A stretch of 64,000 nt of DNA from Arthrobacter globiformis (lineage in GTDB: Bacteria > Actinomycetota > Actinomycetes > Actinomycetales > Micrococcaceae): assembly GCF_030818015.1 (NCBI RefSeq), contig NZ_JAUSZX010000001.1, positions 3,224,001-3,288,000 of the forward strand. Reading direction: 5' to 3'. Shown here piece by piece: positions 1 to 8,011 of this stretch. Under the pieces are notes generated by a model. The model had not been told where the DNA came from and did no database searches. It saw nothing but the letters and a program-made list of their open reading frames with translations. Position numbers and translations under genes: made by a program. The first letter of the stretch is position 1. Each line of letters begins with the position of its first letter.

Positions 1-956
1 AGGCTGATTCCGGCCGTCAGGCCCCAGAACACAAACTTCCGGGGCCAGCTGGCCCCCTTGCCGGCCCAAAGCAGGCCGATGAACGGAAGGAACACCACGG
101 TGATCGGTTTCACCGCGATGGAGGCCGTGACGAGGACAATGCCGAAAATGACCCGCCGCGTGGCACAGTAGTACAGGCCGGCGAGGGCGAGCCCGATCAT
201 GAGCGAATCGTTGTGGACGCTGGCGATGAAATTGGTCAGGAAGAGCGGATTCGCCGCCGTCAGCCAAAGGGCACGGTGCGGATTGACCCCGTGCAGCTCG
301 GCAAGCCTGGGGACGTAGACGATGCAGAGCACCACACCCGCCACAGCGGCCAGGCGGAACAGCATGATGCTGGCTTCCGGGTGGACATTGGTGGACCAGA
401 CCACGAACTGCTCGATCCACAAAAACACCTGGCCGTAGGGAACCGGGGCCTCGGTCCACATCTTGTCCGCGCCCAGCTGGAAGTAGTTGGACAGGGCCGA
501 AATGCCGTTCTCGTACGGGTTGAAGCCCTCCACCATCAGCCGGCCCTGACCGATGTACGCGTAGACGTCCCGGCTGAACAGCGGGACGGTGAACATCATG
601 GGAAGGCCCCACGCGACGATGGCCTGCAGGGTGGCCTTGCGGGCCTCCCGGCCCCACACGTGGATGTGCTGGCCAAGCCTGAGCCACGCCCGGACCAGCA
701 GCATGCCGCCCACCGCAAGCAGCACAATGGAGAGCCCGACGCCGAACGCCTCGGTGCGCATCCAGATGAACAGCGGCATCCGCCGCAGCTCCGAGACGGG
801 CGCCAGCCAGCCGACGCCGAAAGAACCGACGAGCAGGAACATGGAACCGATGAAGCCGGAGAGGATCGGCGAGCGTGGGTTGTCCACTTCCGGCCGGGCC
901 GGGTCCGTGGAAGTGCCGGTGGACGTTTCCCCTATCGCAGGCACAGGCGCCGTCAT
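1..956 (-). CDS. Polyprenol-phosphomannose-dependent alpha-1,6-mannosyltransferase (MptB-like), 3' end outside window
   Basis: Multi-spanning GT-C-type glycosyltransferase expected to add mannose from polyprenol-phosphate-mannose to cell-envelope glycans such as lipomannan-type molecules. I translated it directly from the minus strand: about 35 polar residues, then hydrophobic segments, and the loop motif FSRDVYAYIGQGRL followed by NPYENG, which is characteristic of the actinobacterial MptA/MptB family. Later hydrophobic helices and the stretch ASVHNDSLMIGLALAG also fit. The ATG at 956-954 is chosen because it begins the continuous reading frame; there is no strong Shine-Dalgarno, only a GACGAT box six bases upstream. 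The gene runs off the left edge, so about 318 codons are visible. Divergent from orn. Choice between MptA and MptB is uncertain. Confidence 0.8.
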   Translation of the reverse strand, partial: MTAPVPAIGETSTGTSTDPARPEVDNPRSPILSGFIGSMFLLVGSFGVGWLAPVSELRRMPLFIWMRTEAFGVGLSIVLLAVGGMLLVRAWLRLGQHIHVWGREARKATLQAIVAWGLPMMFTVPLFSRDVYAYIGQGRLMVEGFNPYENGISALSNYFQLGADKMWTEAPVPYGQVFLWIEQFVVWSTNVHPEASIMLFRLAAVAGVVLCIVYVPRLAELHGVNPHRALWLTAANPLFLTNFIASVHNDSLMIGLALAGLYYCATRRVIFGIVLVTASIAVKPITVVFLPFIGLLWAGKGASWPRKFVFWGLTAGIS

Positions 957-1164
957 CTCAGGATCGTCCAATCTCTTCTGCGCCTATCTCTTTAGGCATA
1001 TCTCTTTTGGGCGTGCTGCCCCATCTGCAGCCAAGCTGAGCGGCCAGCCAATTGGGCGGCGCCGGGGACGCGTCCGCCGCAATAAGGCGTTGCCACGTAC
1101 CCGAAATATTAGCACCGGAGCGCCTCTCCAAGGCTTGCACGCGGCTAAACGGTAGGCTGAACGG

Positions 1165-1836
1165 GTGCCTATTACTAACGAACGCATCGTCTGGATCGAC
1201 TGCGAAATGACCGGCCTCGACAGCGTCAATGACGCCCTGATCGAGGTCGCGGCCCTGGTGACCGACTCCGAACTGAACATCCTCGGCGATGGGGTGGACG
1301 TGGTGATCAAGCCGGACGACGCCGCGCTCGCGCAGATGAACGACTTCGTCCGGGACATGCACACCCGGTCAGGTCTGCTGAACGAGCTTCCGGCCGGCAA
1401 AACAATGGCCGAGGCAGAGGCCCTGGTGTTGGACTACATCCGCAAGTGGGTTCCCGACCCCCGCAAGGCGCCCCTCGCCGGCAACTCGGTGGGAACGGAC
1501 CGGGTCTTCCTCGCCAGGGACATGCCCTCGGTGGTGGAGCACCTGCACTACCGCATCATCGATGTCAGCACCATCAAGGAACTGGCCCGGCGCTGGTATG
1601 CACGCGCCTACTTCCAGGCGCCGGCGAAGCTCGGCGGCCACCGCGCACTCGGGGACATCAAGGATTCCATCGACGAACTGCGGTACTACCGGGAAGCCGT
1701 CTTTGTGCCGGCGCCCGGACCGGACAGCGCCACGTCCCAGAAGATCTCCCAGCGCATCTCGTCGTCGCCCTCCGCCGTCGACCAGCAGGCCTCGGAAAGC
1801 GTTCTGCCGCCCGCAGCGCAGCAGCCGGGAAAGTAA
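1165..1836 (+). CDS. orn: Oligoribonuclease
   Basis: 3'-to-5' exoribonuclease that degrades 2-5 nt RNA fragments and pGpG to mononucleotides in the cytoplasm. DEDDh exonuclease signatures are visible: DCEMTG at residues 12-17 with the two catalytic acids, a central GTD, and HRALGDI near residue 160 with the catalytic His and Asp. It is 223 residues, about 40 longer than the E. coli enzyme, because of a Ser/Pro/Gln-rich low-complexity tail. The start is GTG; a TAGGCT box at 1153-1158 lies six bases before it and no Shine-Dalgarno is present, so the mRNA is probably leaderless. Monocistronic, followed by tRNA-His. Confidence 0.95.
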   Translation: MPITNERIVWIDCEMTGLDSVNDALIEVAALVTDSELNILGDGVDVVIKPDDAALAQMNDFVRDMHTRSGLLNELPAGKTMAEAEALVLDYIRKWVPDPRKAPLAGNSVGTDRVFLARDMPSVVEHLHYRIIDVSTIKELARRWYARAYFQAPAKLGGHRALGDIKDSIDELRYYREAVFVPAPGPDSATSQKISQRISSSPSAVDQQASESVLPPAAQQPGK

Positions 1837-1965
1837 TCTGCGCCACGTTTGAGGAAAATTTTGCGGAAAGAGCCAAAAGTGGCAAAAGCACCCCCCAACA
1901 GCAGGTAAACTATTTGTCGTTGCCTTTTCGGAAGGCCGGGAAACCGGACCGTCTGCAGGGCACAT

Positions 1966-2039
1966 GGTGGGCGTAGCTCAGTTGGCAGAGCGCCTGGTTG
2001 TGGTCCAGGAGGTCGCGGGTTCAACCCCCGTCGCTCACC
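1966..2039 (+). tRNA. tRNA-His (GUG)
   Basis: Complete cloverleaf. The acceptor arm 1967-1973 pairs with 2032-2038 with one G-T wobble. The anticodon stem 1993-1997/2005-2009 encloses a seven-base loop with GTG at 2000-2002, and the T arm carries GGTTCAA. The extra G at 1966 opposite C2039 is the G-1 identity element of histidine tRNA. CCA is not encoded. Confidence 0.97.
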
Positions 2040-2073
2040 CGCACCGAGGACGGCAGTTTTATTGCCGGCCAGC

Positions 2074-2115
2074 AACAAAGGCCGTACCGGTTACCCGGTG
2101 CGGCCTTTGTTGGTT
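2074..2115 (+). terminator. Rho-independent terminator of tRNA-His
   Basis: Seventeen-base arms 2074-2090 and 2095-2111 pair with a single wobble around a four-base loop, followed by a short T-rich run (GGTTTT). It ends the tRNA transcript before def. Confidence 0.8.
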
Positions 2116-2165
2116 TTCACCCCCAGCCGGCTCCCCCCGGCAAGGCGCCGAAGGAATCCCCTGAC

Positions 2166-2738
2166 ATGACTGTTCTGCCCATCACCATCTGGGGTGAGCC
2201 GGTGCTGCACCGCCGGGCTGCTGAAGTGGAGGAGTTCGACGACGGGCTTCGCCAGCTGATTGCCGACATGTTCGAAACAAATGACAAGGCGAACGGCGTC
2301 GGACTGGCCGCGCCGCAGATCGGCGTGGGCAAGCGGATCTTTGTTTACAAGTTCGAGAACGAGGACGGCGCCCCCCCGGCCGGCGCCGTGGTGAATCCTG
2401 TGCTGACCCTCTCCAAGGTGTCCGGGGCGCTGCCGGATCCGGACGAGGAAGTGGAGGGCTGCCTCTCCTTCCCCGGGGAGCAGTATCCGCTCAAGCGCGC
2501 CGAATGGGTACGGGTGCAGGGCTTTGACGGGCACGGAAAGCCGGTGGATTTCGAAGCGACCGGGTGGTTTGCCCGCATCATCCAGCACGAGTACGACCAT
2601 CTGGACGGCAAGCTGTACGTCAACCGCCTCATCGACAGGTATGCCCGCAAGGCGATGAAGCAGGCCAAGAAGAGCGGCTGGGGCGTCCCGGGCCTGACCT
2701 GGATGCCGGGCGTGGACCCTGACCCGTTCGGTCACTGA
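2166..2738 (+). CDS. def: Peptide deformylase
   Basis: Metalloenzyme that removes the formyl group from the N-terminal formyl-methionine of nascent proteins. All three family motifs are present: GVGLAAPQIG (residues 44-53), EGCLSFP with the metal-binding Cys, and QHEYDHLDG with the two metal-binding His and the catalytic Glu. It is 190 residues, normal for an actinobacterial type I/III deformylase. The reading frame stays open upstream through the tRNA, but ATG 2166 is preferred because GAAGGAA lies about eight bases upstream and the family N-terminus begins here. Alone on this strand between tRNA-His and a convergent nuclease gene. Confidence 0.96.
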   Translation: MTVLPITIWGEPVLHRRAAEVEEFDDGLRQLIADMFETNDKANGVGLAAPQIGVGKRIFVYKFENEDGAPPAGAVVNPVLTLSKVSGALPDPDEEVEGCLSFPGEQYPLKRAEWVRVQGFDGHGKPVDFEATGWFARIIQHEYDHLDGKLYVNRLIDRYARKAMKQAKKSGWGVPGLTWMPGVDPDPFGH

Positions 2739-2766
2739 TACCGGCGCTGTTTCTGCCGCTGGGCCC

Positions 2767-3564
2767 CTACCGGGGCACCACCGTCTGCTGCTTCGGGCAT
2801 GAATCCAGCACGCGGGCCATGGCGTCCTTCTCCGGCCGGGTGACCCAGAGGCCGTACGCTGCCTTCACCGAAATCTGCCGCGCCACATAGTGGCACCGAA
2901 GTGCCTTGTTCTTCGGCAGCCATGTGGCGGCGTCCGACGCGCTTTTCTCCTGGTTGGCGTCACCGTCCGCGGCAATGAGGTTGAGCGGATCATTGGCAAG
3001 GTTCTGCCGCTGCTGCGGCGTCAGCTGCTGGGCCCCCTTCTGCCAGGCGTCGCCCAGCGCGACGACGTGGTCGATCTGCACGTCCTTACTGGAATTTGCG
3101 CCGCGGACGAACCTGACCACCAGCCCGACGTACGGCTCATGCATGGTGCCGGCGGCAACCTTGCACTTCGATCCCTTGGTGAACTCAACGTCGTGAAGGT
3201 CACGGCGCAGGACGTCGTTGCGGGTGTCGCAGCCGTTGTGGTCGGCGTCCTGCCAGGCCTGGCCGAAGGCGGACCGGTCGTAGTCGCTGCCGGATGCCCT
3301 GCCCTTCACGGCCAAGGCTTCCAGTGCAGCGGCAGCGCTGCCCAGCGGCACCGGGTACGGGGGTGTCACGGGCTTCATCCAGCCGGCATCGAACACCGGC
3401 GCCTCGCTGGGGCCGGACACAGCAGGCTCGGCGGCGCTGAACTGGCCGGCCGTAAAAAACCACACCGTGGCGGCAACTACCGATACCGCGGCGACACCGA
3501 GCACCGCCCAGGCCTGCCGGGAGCGGCGGCGGGCGCGCCGGTAGCCGGCCCAGCTGACACTCAC
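2767..3564 (-). CDS. Membrane-anchored or secreted HNH-family endonuclease (DUF1524/GmrSD C-terminal-like)
   Basis: Predicted extracytoplasmic nuclease. A basic N-terminus is followed by one hydrophobic helix (about residues 20-40), so the domain is anchored or exported. The C-terminal part carries the family blocks: AWQDADHNGCDTRNDVL, QIDHVVALGDAW with the catalytic-type DH, and NDPLNLIAADGDANQ with the metal-site Asn. Two further Cys (in SKCK and DSC) could form a disulfide, which fits an extracellular protein. GTG start with GAGGCGAG upstream. Homologous secreted nucleases are common in actinobacteria and are usually read as nutrient or DNA-scavenging enzymes; the substrate is unknown. Convergent with def. 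Confidence 0.8.
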   Translation of the reverse strand: MSVSWAGYRRARRRSRQAWAVLGVAAVSVVAATVWFFTAGQFSAAEPAVSGPSEAPVFDAGWMKPVTPPYPVPLGSAAAALEALAVKGRASGSDYDRSAFGQAWQDADHNGCDTRNDVLRRDLHDVEFTKGSKCKVAAGTMHEPYVGLVVRFVRGANSSKDVQIDHVVALGDAWQKGAQQLTPQQRQNLANDPLNLIAADGDANQEKSASDAATWLPKNKALRCHYVARQISVKAAYGLWVTRPEKDAMARVLDSCPKQQTVVPR

Positions 3565-3694
3565 AGGCTCGCCTCGGGGCGCCGGGAATCCGGGTCAGGA
3601 TGTGGGTACACATCCAGGAGCCTAGGCGAATTCACCCGTCGCGGTGCGGGTATCCACAGTGTGGAGGACAGGTGCCCTGTGGAGGGCGGGTGGC

Positions 3695-3904
3695 CTACTG
3701 CTCGCGCATGACCCGATGAAGATCGGTGTTGGCGAGTTCAAGCAGCCGCTCCAGCTGGGCCACCCTGTCATCGCCGATTTCCCCTGCCGCATGCGAGGTG
3801 CGTGCCTGGTCCAGAAGCCTTTGGGCTTCTTTCTGGTTGGCCTTTGCAACATCGAGGGCATGTTCCAGGGTTGTCTCATGCTGGAGTGTCGGGTTCTGTT
3901 CCAT
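3695..3904 (-). CDS. Small coiled-coil hypothetical protein
   Basis: Sixty-nine-residue, highly charged, Leu/Ala/Glu-rich protein without Cys or Trp, predicted to be almost entirely helical with heptad spacing (LEHALDVAKANQKEAQRLL and RVAQLERLLELANTDL). No family is recognised. ATG start without a convincing Shine-Dalgarno; a CAAACT box six bases upstream would allow leaderless expression. It sits between the HNH gene and the gap terminator. Codon third positions are GC-rich, which supports coding, but the short length keeps confidence moderate. Confidence 0.5.
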   Translation of the reverse strand: MEQNPTLQHETTLEHALDVAKANQKEAQRLLDQARTSHAAGEIGDDRVAQLERLLELANTDLHRVMREQ

Positions 3905-3969
3905 GACACAAGTTTGTGCCCGTTTCCCGGCTGATTCCAGAGAATTGCCCGGGAAGTTCCCGGGAACGG

Positions 3970-4007
3970 GTCAGCCCCGCCGGCACAGGTGTGCCGGCGG
4001 GGCTGAC
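3970..4007 (-). terminator. Terminator of gap
   Basis: Perfect 17-bp inverted repeat (3970-3986 and 3991-4007) with a four-base loop, starting 12 bases after the gap stop codon. There is no long U-tract on the minus strand, as is common in high-GC actinobacteria. Confidence 0.75.
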
Positions 4008-4019
4008 GGAACGCTTCTG

Positions 4020-5513
4020 TTAGACCGAGGCTGCCACGGCCAGAACCGGGGCGGCGTCCTTGTCGGAGTCCTTGGCCGGGAAGGTCGGCGGGTTGACTCC
4101 GGCCATTTCCTCCATGACGCGGACCACCTGGCAGCTGTAGCCGAACTCGTTGTCGTACCAGACGTAGACGACCAGGTTCTTGTCGTTGGCGATGGTGGCG
4201 AGGCCGTCAACGATCCCTGCACGGCGGGAGCCGACGAAGTCGGTGGAGACAACCTCGGGTGAGTCGATGTAGTCGATCTGTTTGCGCAGCTCCGAGTGCA
4301 GCGACATCTCCCGCAGGTAGTTGTTGACCTCGTCCTTGGTGGTGCCGTTTTCCAGGTTGAGGTTCAGGACGGCCAGGGACACGTCCGGGGTGGGGACGCG
4401 GATTGAGCTGCCGGTGAGCTTGCCCTGCAGTTCGGGCAGCGCCTTGGCTACGGCCTTGGCGGCACCGGTCTCGGTGATCACCATGTTCAGCGCAGCGGAG
4501 CGTCCGCGGCGGTCGCCCTTGTGGAAGTTGTCGATCAGGTTCTGGTCGTTGGTGAACGAGTGGACCGTCTCGACGTGGCCGTGGATCACGCCGTACTTGT
4601 CGTTGAGGGCTTTCAGGACCGGGGTGATGGCGTTGGTGGTGCAGGAGGCTGCCGTCACGATCCGGTCCGCATCGGTGATGTCGCGGTGGTTGATGCCGTG
4701 GACGATGTTCTTCAGCTCACCCTTGCCCGGCGCGGTCAGCAGGACACGGGCCACGCCCTTGCTCAGCAGGTGCTGGCCGAGGCCCTCGGCGTCGCGCCAG
4801 CGGCCGGTGTTGTCCACCACGAGGGCGTCCTTGATGCCGTAGGCGGTGTAGTCGATGGTGGCCGGGTTATCCGAGTAGATGACCTGGATCTGGACGCCAT
4901 TGGCCGTAATCGTGTTGGCGTCGGTGTCCACCCTGATGGTCCCCTCGAAGGAACCGTGCACGGAGTCGCGGCGCAGCAGGCTTGCGCGCTTGGTCAGGTC
5001 GTTGTCGGAGCCGCGCCGGACCACGATGGCGCGCAGGCGCAGGCCGTGGCCGCCGCCCGCCTTTTCGATCAGGAGGCGGGCCAGGAGCCGGCCGATCCGG
5101 CCGAAGCCGTAGAGCACGACGTCGGTGCTGGTGCGGTCGTCGGCGCCGCGCTTGCCCACAATCCCGGCGAGCTCGGCACGGAGGAATTCCTCCAAAGTCA
5201 GGTCGCCGCCGTCGGACTTGAACTTCTGGTTCAGGCGGGCGATGTCGATGGCAGCGGCGCCCAGGTCCAGCCGTGCCAGCGTGTTCAGCAGCGGCGCCGT
5301 CTCCTCCAGGAGCAGCTCATCCTTGCTCATCCGGCGCGCGAAGCGGTGCGCCTTCAGGATGTTCATCGTGGACTTGTTGATCAGGCTGCGTCCGTGGATG
5401 GAGGTGACCACGTTGTTTTCACGGTACAGCCGGCCGATCACCGGGATCATGGCCTCGGCGAGAGCCTCCCGGCCCATCCACGTATCAAGACAAGAATCTG
5501 ACGTCTGGCTCAC
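4020..5513 (-). CDS. gap: Glyceraldehyde-3-phosphate dehydrogenase, long form
   Basis: Phosphorylating GAPDH interconverting glyceraldehyde-3-phosphate and 1,3-bisphosphoglycerate with NAD(P). At 497 residues it is about 160 longer than the classical enzyme: an N-terminal helical extension (about 1-130) precedes the Rossmann motif YGFGRIGRLL (135-144). The catalytic Cys is C291 in AASCTTNAIT, and the partner His lies about 30 residues later in HSFTNDQN. Long GAPDHs of this type in actinobacteria (GapB-like in corynebacteria) are often associated with gluconeogenesis; whether this copy is gluconeogenic is inference. GTG start with GGAAGG eight bases upstream. Monocistronic between two terminators. 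Confidence 0.93.
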   Translation of the reverse strand: MSQTSDSCLDTWMGREALAEAMIPVIGRLYRENNVVTSIHGRSLINKSTMNILKAHRFARRMSKDELLLEETAPLLNTLARLDLGAAAIDIARLNQKFKSDGGDLTLEEFLRAELAGIVGKRGADDRTSTDVVLYGFGRIGRLLARLLIEKAGGGHGLRLRAIVVRRGSDNDLTKRASLLRRDSVHGSFEGTIRVDTDANTITANGVQIQVIYSDNPATIDYTAYGIKDALVVDNTGRWRDAEGLGQHLLSKGVARVLLTAPGKGELKNIVHGINHRDITDADRIVTAASCTTNAITPVLKALNDKYGVIHGHVETVHSFTNDQNLIDNFHKGDRRGRSAALNMVITETGAAKAVAKALPELQGKLTGSSIRVPTPDVSLAVLNLNLENGTTKDEVNNYLREMSLHSELRKQIDYIDSPEVVSTDFVGSRRAGIVDGLATIANDKNLVVYVWYDNEFGYSCQVVRVMEEMAGVNPPTFPAKDSDKDAAPVLAVAASV

Positions 5514-5639
5514 AGAACTACCTTCCTTGGTTCAACCGGCTACGTCCTCGTAAACCGGATGGCGGCCACTGGAAGTTATCCAGGGCAAGCTGGCACCGGC
5601 GGGGTTCGGTCCACCCCGGATGCCGTCGACCGTGCAAAG

Positions 5640-5672
5640 AAAAACCGCCGGCTGCGAACGCAGATCCGGCGG
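5640..5672 (-). terminator. Strong Rho-independent terminator between rnpB and gap
   Basis: On the minus strand a CCGCCGG...CCGGCGG stem (5666-5672 with 5645-5651) extends inward with CTGC/GCAG around a four-base loop and is followed by five T residues. It ends transcription coming from rnpB about 110 bases downstream of the mature RNA end, or attenuates a leader of gap. Confidence 0.85.
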
Positions 5673-5782
5673 AAGAACTTCTACGTTCACCATCCATTCT
5701 AGGTGGGCCCGGGCGCTTCTCTTGCCCCGGAGCCCGTGAAATCACTCACACCGGGTGTGATGCCTGTTGCCCGGTCAAGAAA

Positions 5783-6180
5783 GTGGATGGGTTGACCGAT
5801 ACGCCGGGTTCTGTGCTCCCGCGCTGTTGCCGGCGCGGGAGTAGCGGCCATCCATCTACGAGCGCCGTTGCCGGCGCCCTCCAGCGGCCTACCCGGACAC
5901 TCGGGCGGGCAGCCCTCAAACGTGTCCTGTCTGGCCTTGCTCCGGGTGGGGTTTACCTAGCCTTCCCGGTCACCCGGGAAGCTGGTGGTCTCTTACACCG
6001 CCGTTTCACCCTTACCTGCTTCGTGCCGCTTTCAAATCGGCGCGACGCAGGCGGTCTGTTTTCTGTGGCACTGGCCTGCGGGTTACCCCGAGTGGGCGTT
6101 ACCCACCACCCTGCCCTGTGGAGCCCGGACGTTCCTCGAGCCACTTGCGTGGCGCGCGGCCGCCTGGTCAACCCATCCGC
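5783..6180 (-). ncRNA. rnpB: RNase P RNA (type A)
   Basis: Catalytic RNA of ribonuclease P, which matures the 5' ends of tRNAs. The ends pair to form P1: the sequence at 6166-6178 (minus strand GGATGGGTTGACC) is complementary to 5785-5797. The conserved core is readable on the minus strand near 6120-6140 (CGAGGAACGTCCGGGCTCC) and the cruciform region around 6080-6115, including GGGTAACGCCC and GGGTAACCCGC. Length is about 398 nt, normal for actinobacterial rnpB. Protein-coding frames across it are spurious. The exact 5' and 3' ends may shift by a few bases. Confidence 0.96.
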
Positions 6181-6185
6181 AGTCC

Positions 6186-6191
6186 AGTTTA
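6186..6191 (-). promoter_or_regulatory. -10 box of rnpB
   Basis: Minus-strand TAAACT placed so that transcription would begin near 6179-6180, exactly at the start of the P1 helix. No clear -35 box is visible. Confidence 0.6.
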
Positions 6192-6245
6192 CGGGCTTTC
6201 CCGCGGGCCCGGACACGCGCCGGTTCCGGGGGCTAAGATCGGGAA

Positions 6246-7172
6246 ATGGACCAGTCGTCCTTTCCGCGGCGACGCATGCTGCAGCTGGCGGGAATCGCTG
6301 CGGGACTGGCCGCGGCCGCAGCCTGCACGGCGCCGCCTGCGCCGGTTCCCGGCCCCACCACAACCAGCTCCCCGCCCGGTTCGGCCGGAACACCTACTTC
6401 GCCGGGAACAACGACGGCGGCCATCCCGCCGGCTCCCCCATCGCCGCCTTCCACGGTGTCGACCCGAACAGGCGCATTTGTTTCTCGCTTCCGTCCGTCG
6501 GTCACGACGCACTGGGCCCTGGCCGTGCCTCTCCCGGAGCAAGCCCGCCAGTTGCTGCCGGTGGCTGTCTTCCTGCACGGGCTGGGCGGCAGCAGTGAGG
6601 TTCTGTTGGGCGACCTCGCGGCGGACCGGGCCCTGCAGCGCCACCTGGATGACGGCGGCCCGCCCTTTGCGGTTGCCGCCGTGGACGGCGGCGACTCCTG
6701 GTGGCATGCCCGCGCCGATGGCAGCGACACGCAGGCGATGCTCGTAGAGGAGTTCCTGCCGTTCCTGGGCGATCAGGGGCTCGACCTCGGAAAGGTCGGC
6801 GTCTTCGGCACGTCGATGGGCGGGTTCGGCGCCCTCCTCATGGCGTCGCGGGGCCGGGTGTCCGGACTTCGCGCCGTTGCGGCCATGAGCCCGGCGGTTT
6901 GGTCCAGTTATGAAGAGGGCATGCACGGCGCTTTCGACGGGCCGGCTGATTTCGAGGCGAATAACGTTTTTGCGCTCCGGCCGAGGCTTGCAGCGATTCC
7001 CAAAAGGATCGACTGCGGCAGTGAGGATGATCTGGCTGCTACAGTGCGCCAGTACCGTTCGGGACTTCCCGGCCGGGTGGAGGGCGGCTTTCAGCCGGGC
7101 GGACACGACGCCTTGTACTGGCGGTCCATCCTGCCGGACGTGCTGGACTTCCTGGGCCGTTCCCTGGGCTGA
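6246..7172 (+). CDS. Tat-type lipoprotein, alpha/beta-hydrolase (esterase family)
   Basis: Predicted cell-surface esterase. The N-terminus has PRRRMLQ (twin-arginine-like) followed by a hydrophobic stretch ending in a lipobox LAAAAAC with the acylated Cys at residue 27. A Pro/Thr/Ser-rich linker (about 28-75) leads to an alpha/beta-hydrolase domain. Catalytic candidates are the Ser in GTSMGG, an Asp in DCGSEDD and the His in GGHDALYW; HGLGGS forms the oxyanion loop. It resembles esterase D/antigen 85-like hydrolases, but the substrate is unknown. A TAAGAT box at 6234-6239 six bases before the ATG suggests a leaderless transcript, divergent from rnpB. Confidence 0.85.
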   Translation: MDQSSFPRRRMLQLAGIAAGLAAAAACTAPPAPVPGPTTTSSPPGSAGTPTSPGTTTAAIPPAPPSPPSTVSTRTGAFVSRFRPSVTTHWALAVPLPEQARQLLPVAVFLHGLGGSSEVLLGDLAADRALQRHLDDGGPPFAVAAVDGGDSWWHARADGSDTQAMLVEEFLPFLGDQGLDLGKVGVFGTSMGGFGALLMASRGRVSGLRAVAAMSPAVWSSYEEGMHGAFDGPADFEANNVFALRPRLAAIPKRIDCGSEDDLAATVRQYRSGLPGRVEGGFQPGGHDALYWRSILPDVLDFLGRSLG

Positions 7173-7219
7173 GCTCACGCCCCCCAACTGACCCCACCCC
7201 CGGCCGGTAAGATCGTACG

Positions 7220-7984
7220 GTGCTGATTCTGCTCCCCCCATCCGAAGGCAAGACTCCGGCCGTCCGTGGAGACGCCATGGACTGGGCTTCCTTGAGTTTC
7301 CCTGTGCTGAATACCTACCGGGCAAAGGTACTCGACGCGCTGGGGACAGTCAGCGCACATGGGGACGCCCTCGCCCTGCTGGGCGTCGGAGCCTCGCTCA
7401 AGGACGACGTCGAACGCAACACCCGGCTCCACGCCGAACCGGCGGCGCCGGCGCACCAGGTGTACTCCGGCGTGCTGTACGACGCCCTCGGCTACAAGTC
7501 GATGACGGCGGCGCAGCGGCGTCGGGCGGATGAATCGGTGCTGGTCATCTCCGCACTTTGGGGCGCCATCCGGTTCGCCGACTCAGTGCCCGCCTACCGG
7601 CTGTCCATGTCAACGGCACTGCCCGACGTCGGACGCCTTGCCTCATTCTGGAAACCGCAGCTGACCGACGCCCTTGGCGAAATTGCCGGTGGCCAGCTCC
7701 TGGTCGATTGCCGGTCCAGCACCTACGCAGCGGCCTGGACTCCCCCGCCGGCGGACACCGTGGCGGTCAACGTCTTCACTGAGGTGAACGGCGCACGCAA
7801 GGTTGTCAGCCACTTTGCCAAGCACACCCGGGGCGAGCTGGCCCGGCACCTGCTGACGCGGCGGGGCAAGGCCCCGGCGACGCCGGAGCAGCTGCGGAAG
7901 GCGGCAGCCGAGAAGTGGCAGGCCGAACTCGTTCCGGGCACGGCGCGCAAGGCCCACGCCCTCAACATCATCCTGCCGGGCTAG
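7220..7984 (+). CDS. yaaA: Peroxide stress protein YaaA (DUF328)
   Basis: YaaA proteins lower free intracellular iron and protect DNA during peroxide stress; the fold binds DNA containing branched structures. The family-defining N-terminus LILLPPSEGK is at residues 2-11, and later blocks (SALWGAIRFADSVPAYRLSM; VNVFTEVNGARKVVSHFAKHTRG in parts) match the family. It is 254 residues, normal. GTG start; TAAGAT at 7208-7213 lies six bases before it and there is no Shine-Dalgarno, so it is probably leaderless. Monocistronic, convergent with the zinc-ribbon gene. Confidence 0.93.
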   Translation: MLILLPPSEGKTPAVRGDAMDWASLSFPVLNTYRAKVLDALGTVSAHGDALALLGVGASLKDDVERNTRLHAEPAAPAHQVYSGVLYDALGYKSMTAAQRRRADESVLVISALWGAIRFADSVPAYRLSMSTALPDVGRLASFWKPQLTDALGEIAGGQLLVDCRSSTYAAAWTPPPADTVAVNVFTEVNGARKVVSHFAKHTRGELARHLLTRRGKAPATPEQLRKAAAEKWQAELVPGTARKAHALNIILPG

Positions 7985-8011
7985 GCCTGCGGTACCGCCG
8001 CTGTATCTGCG

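Noticed and set aside
1998..2165. An upstream start for peptide deformylase
   Set aside because: It would overlap tRNA-His and its terminator; the ribosome-binding site and conserved N-terminus support 2166.
3650..3658. A DnaA-box-like sequence GTATCCACA
   Set aside because: Single copy with a mismatch and no cluster, AT-rich unwinding region or dnaA/dnaN nearby, so not an origin.
5783..6598. Protein-coding frames over the rnpB region
   Set aside because: The RNA pairs and conserved RNase P core explain the sequence; the frames have no motifs.
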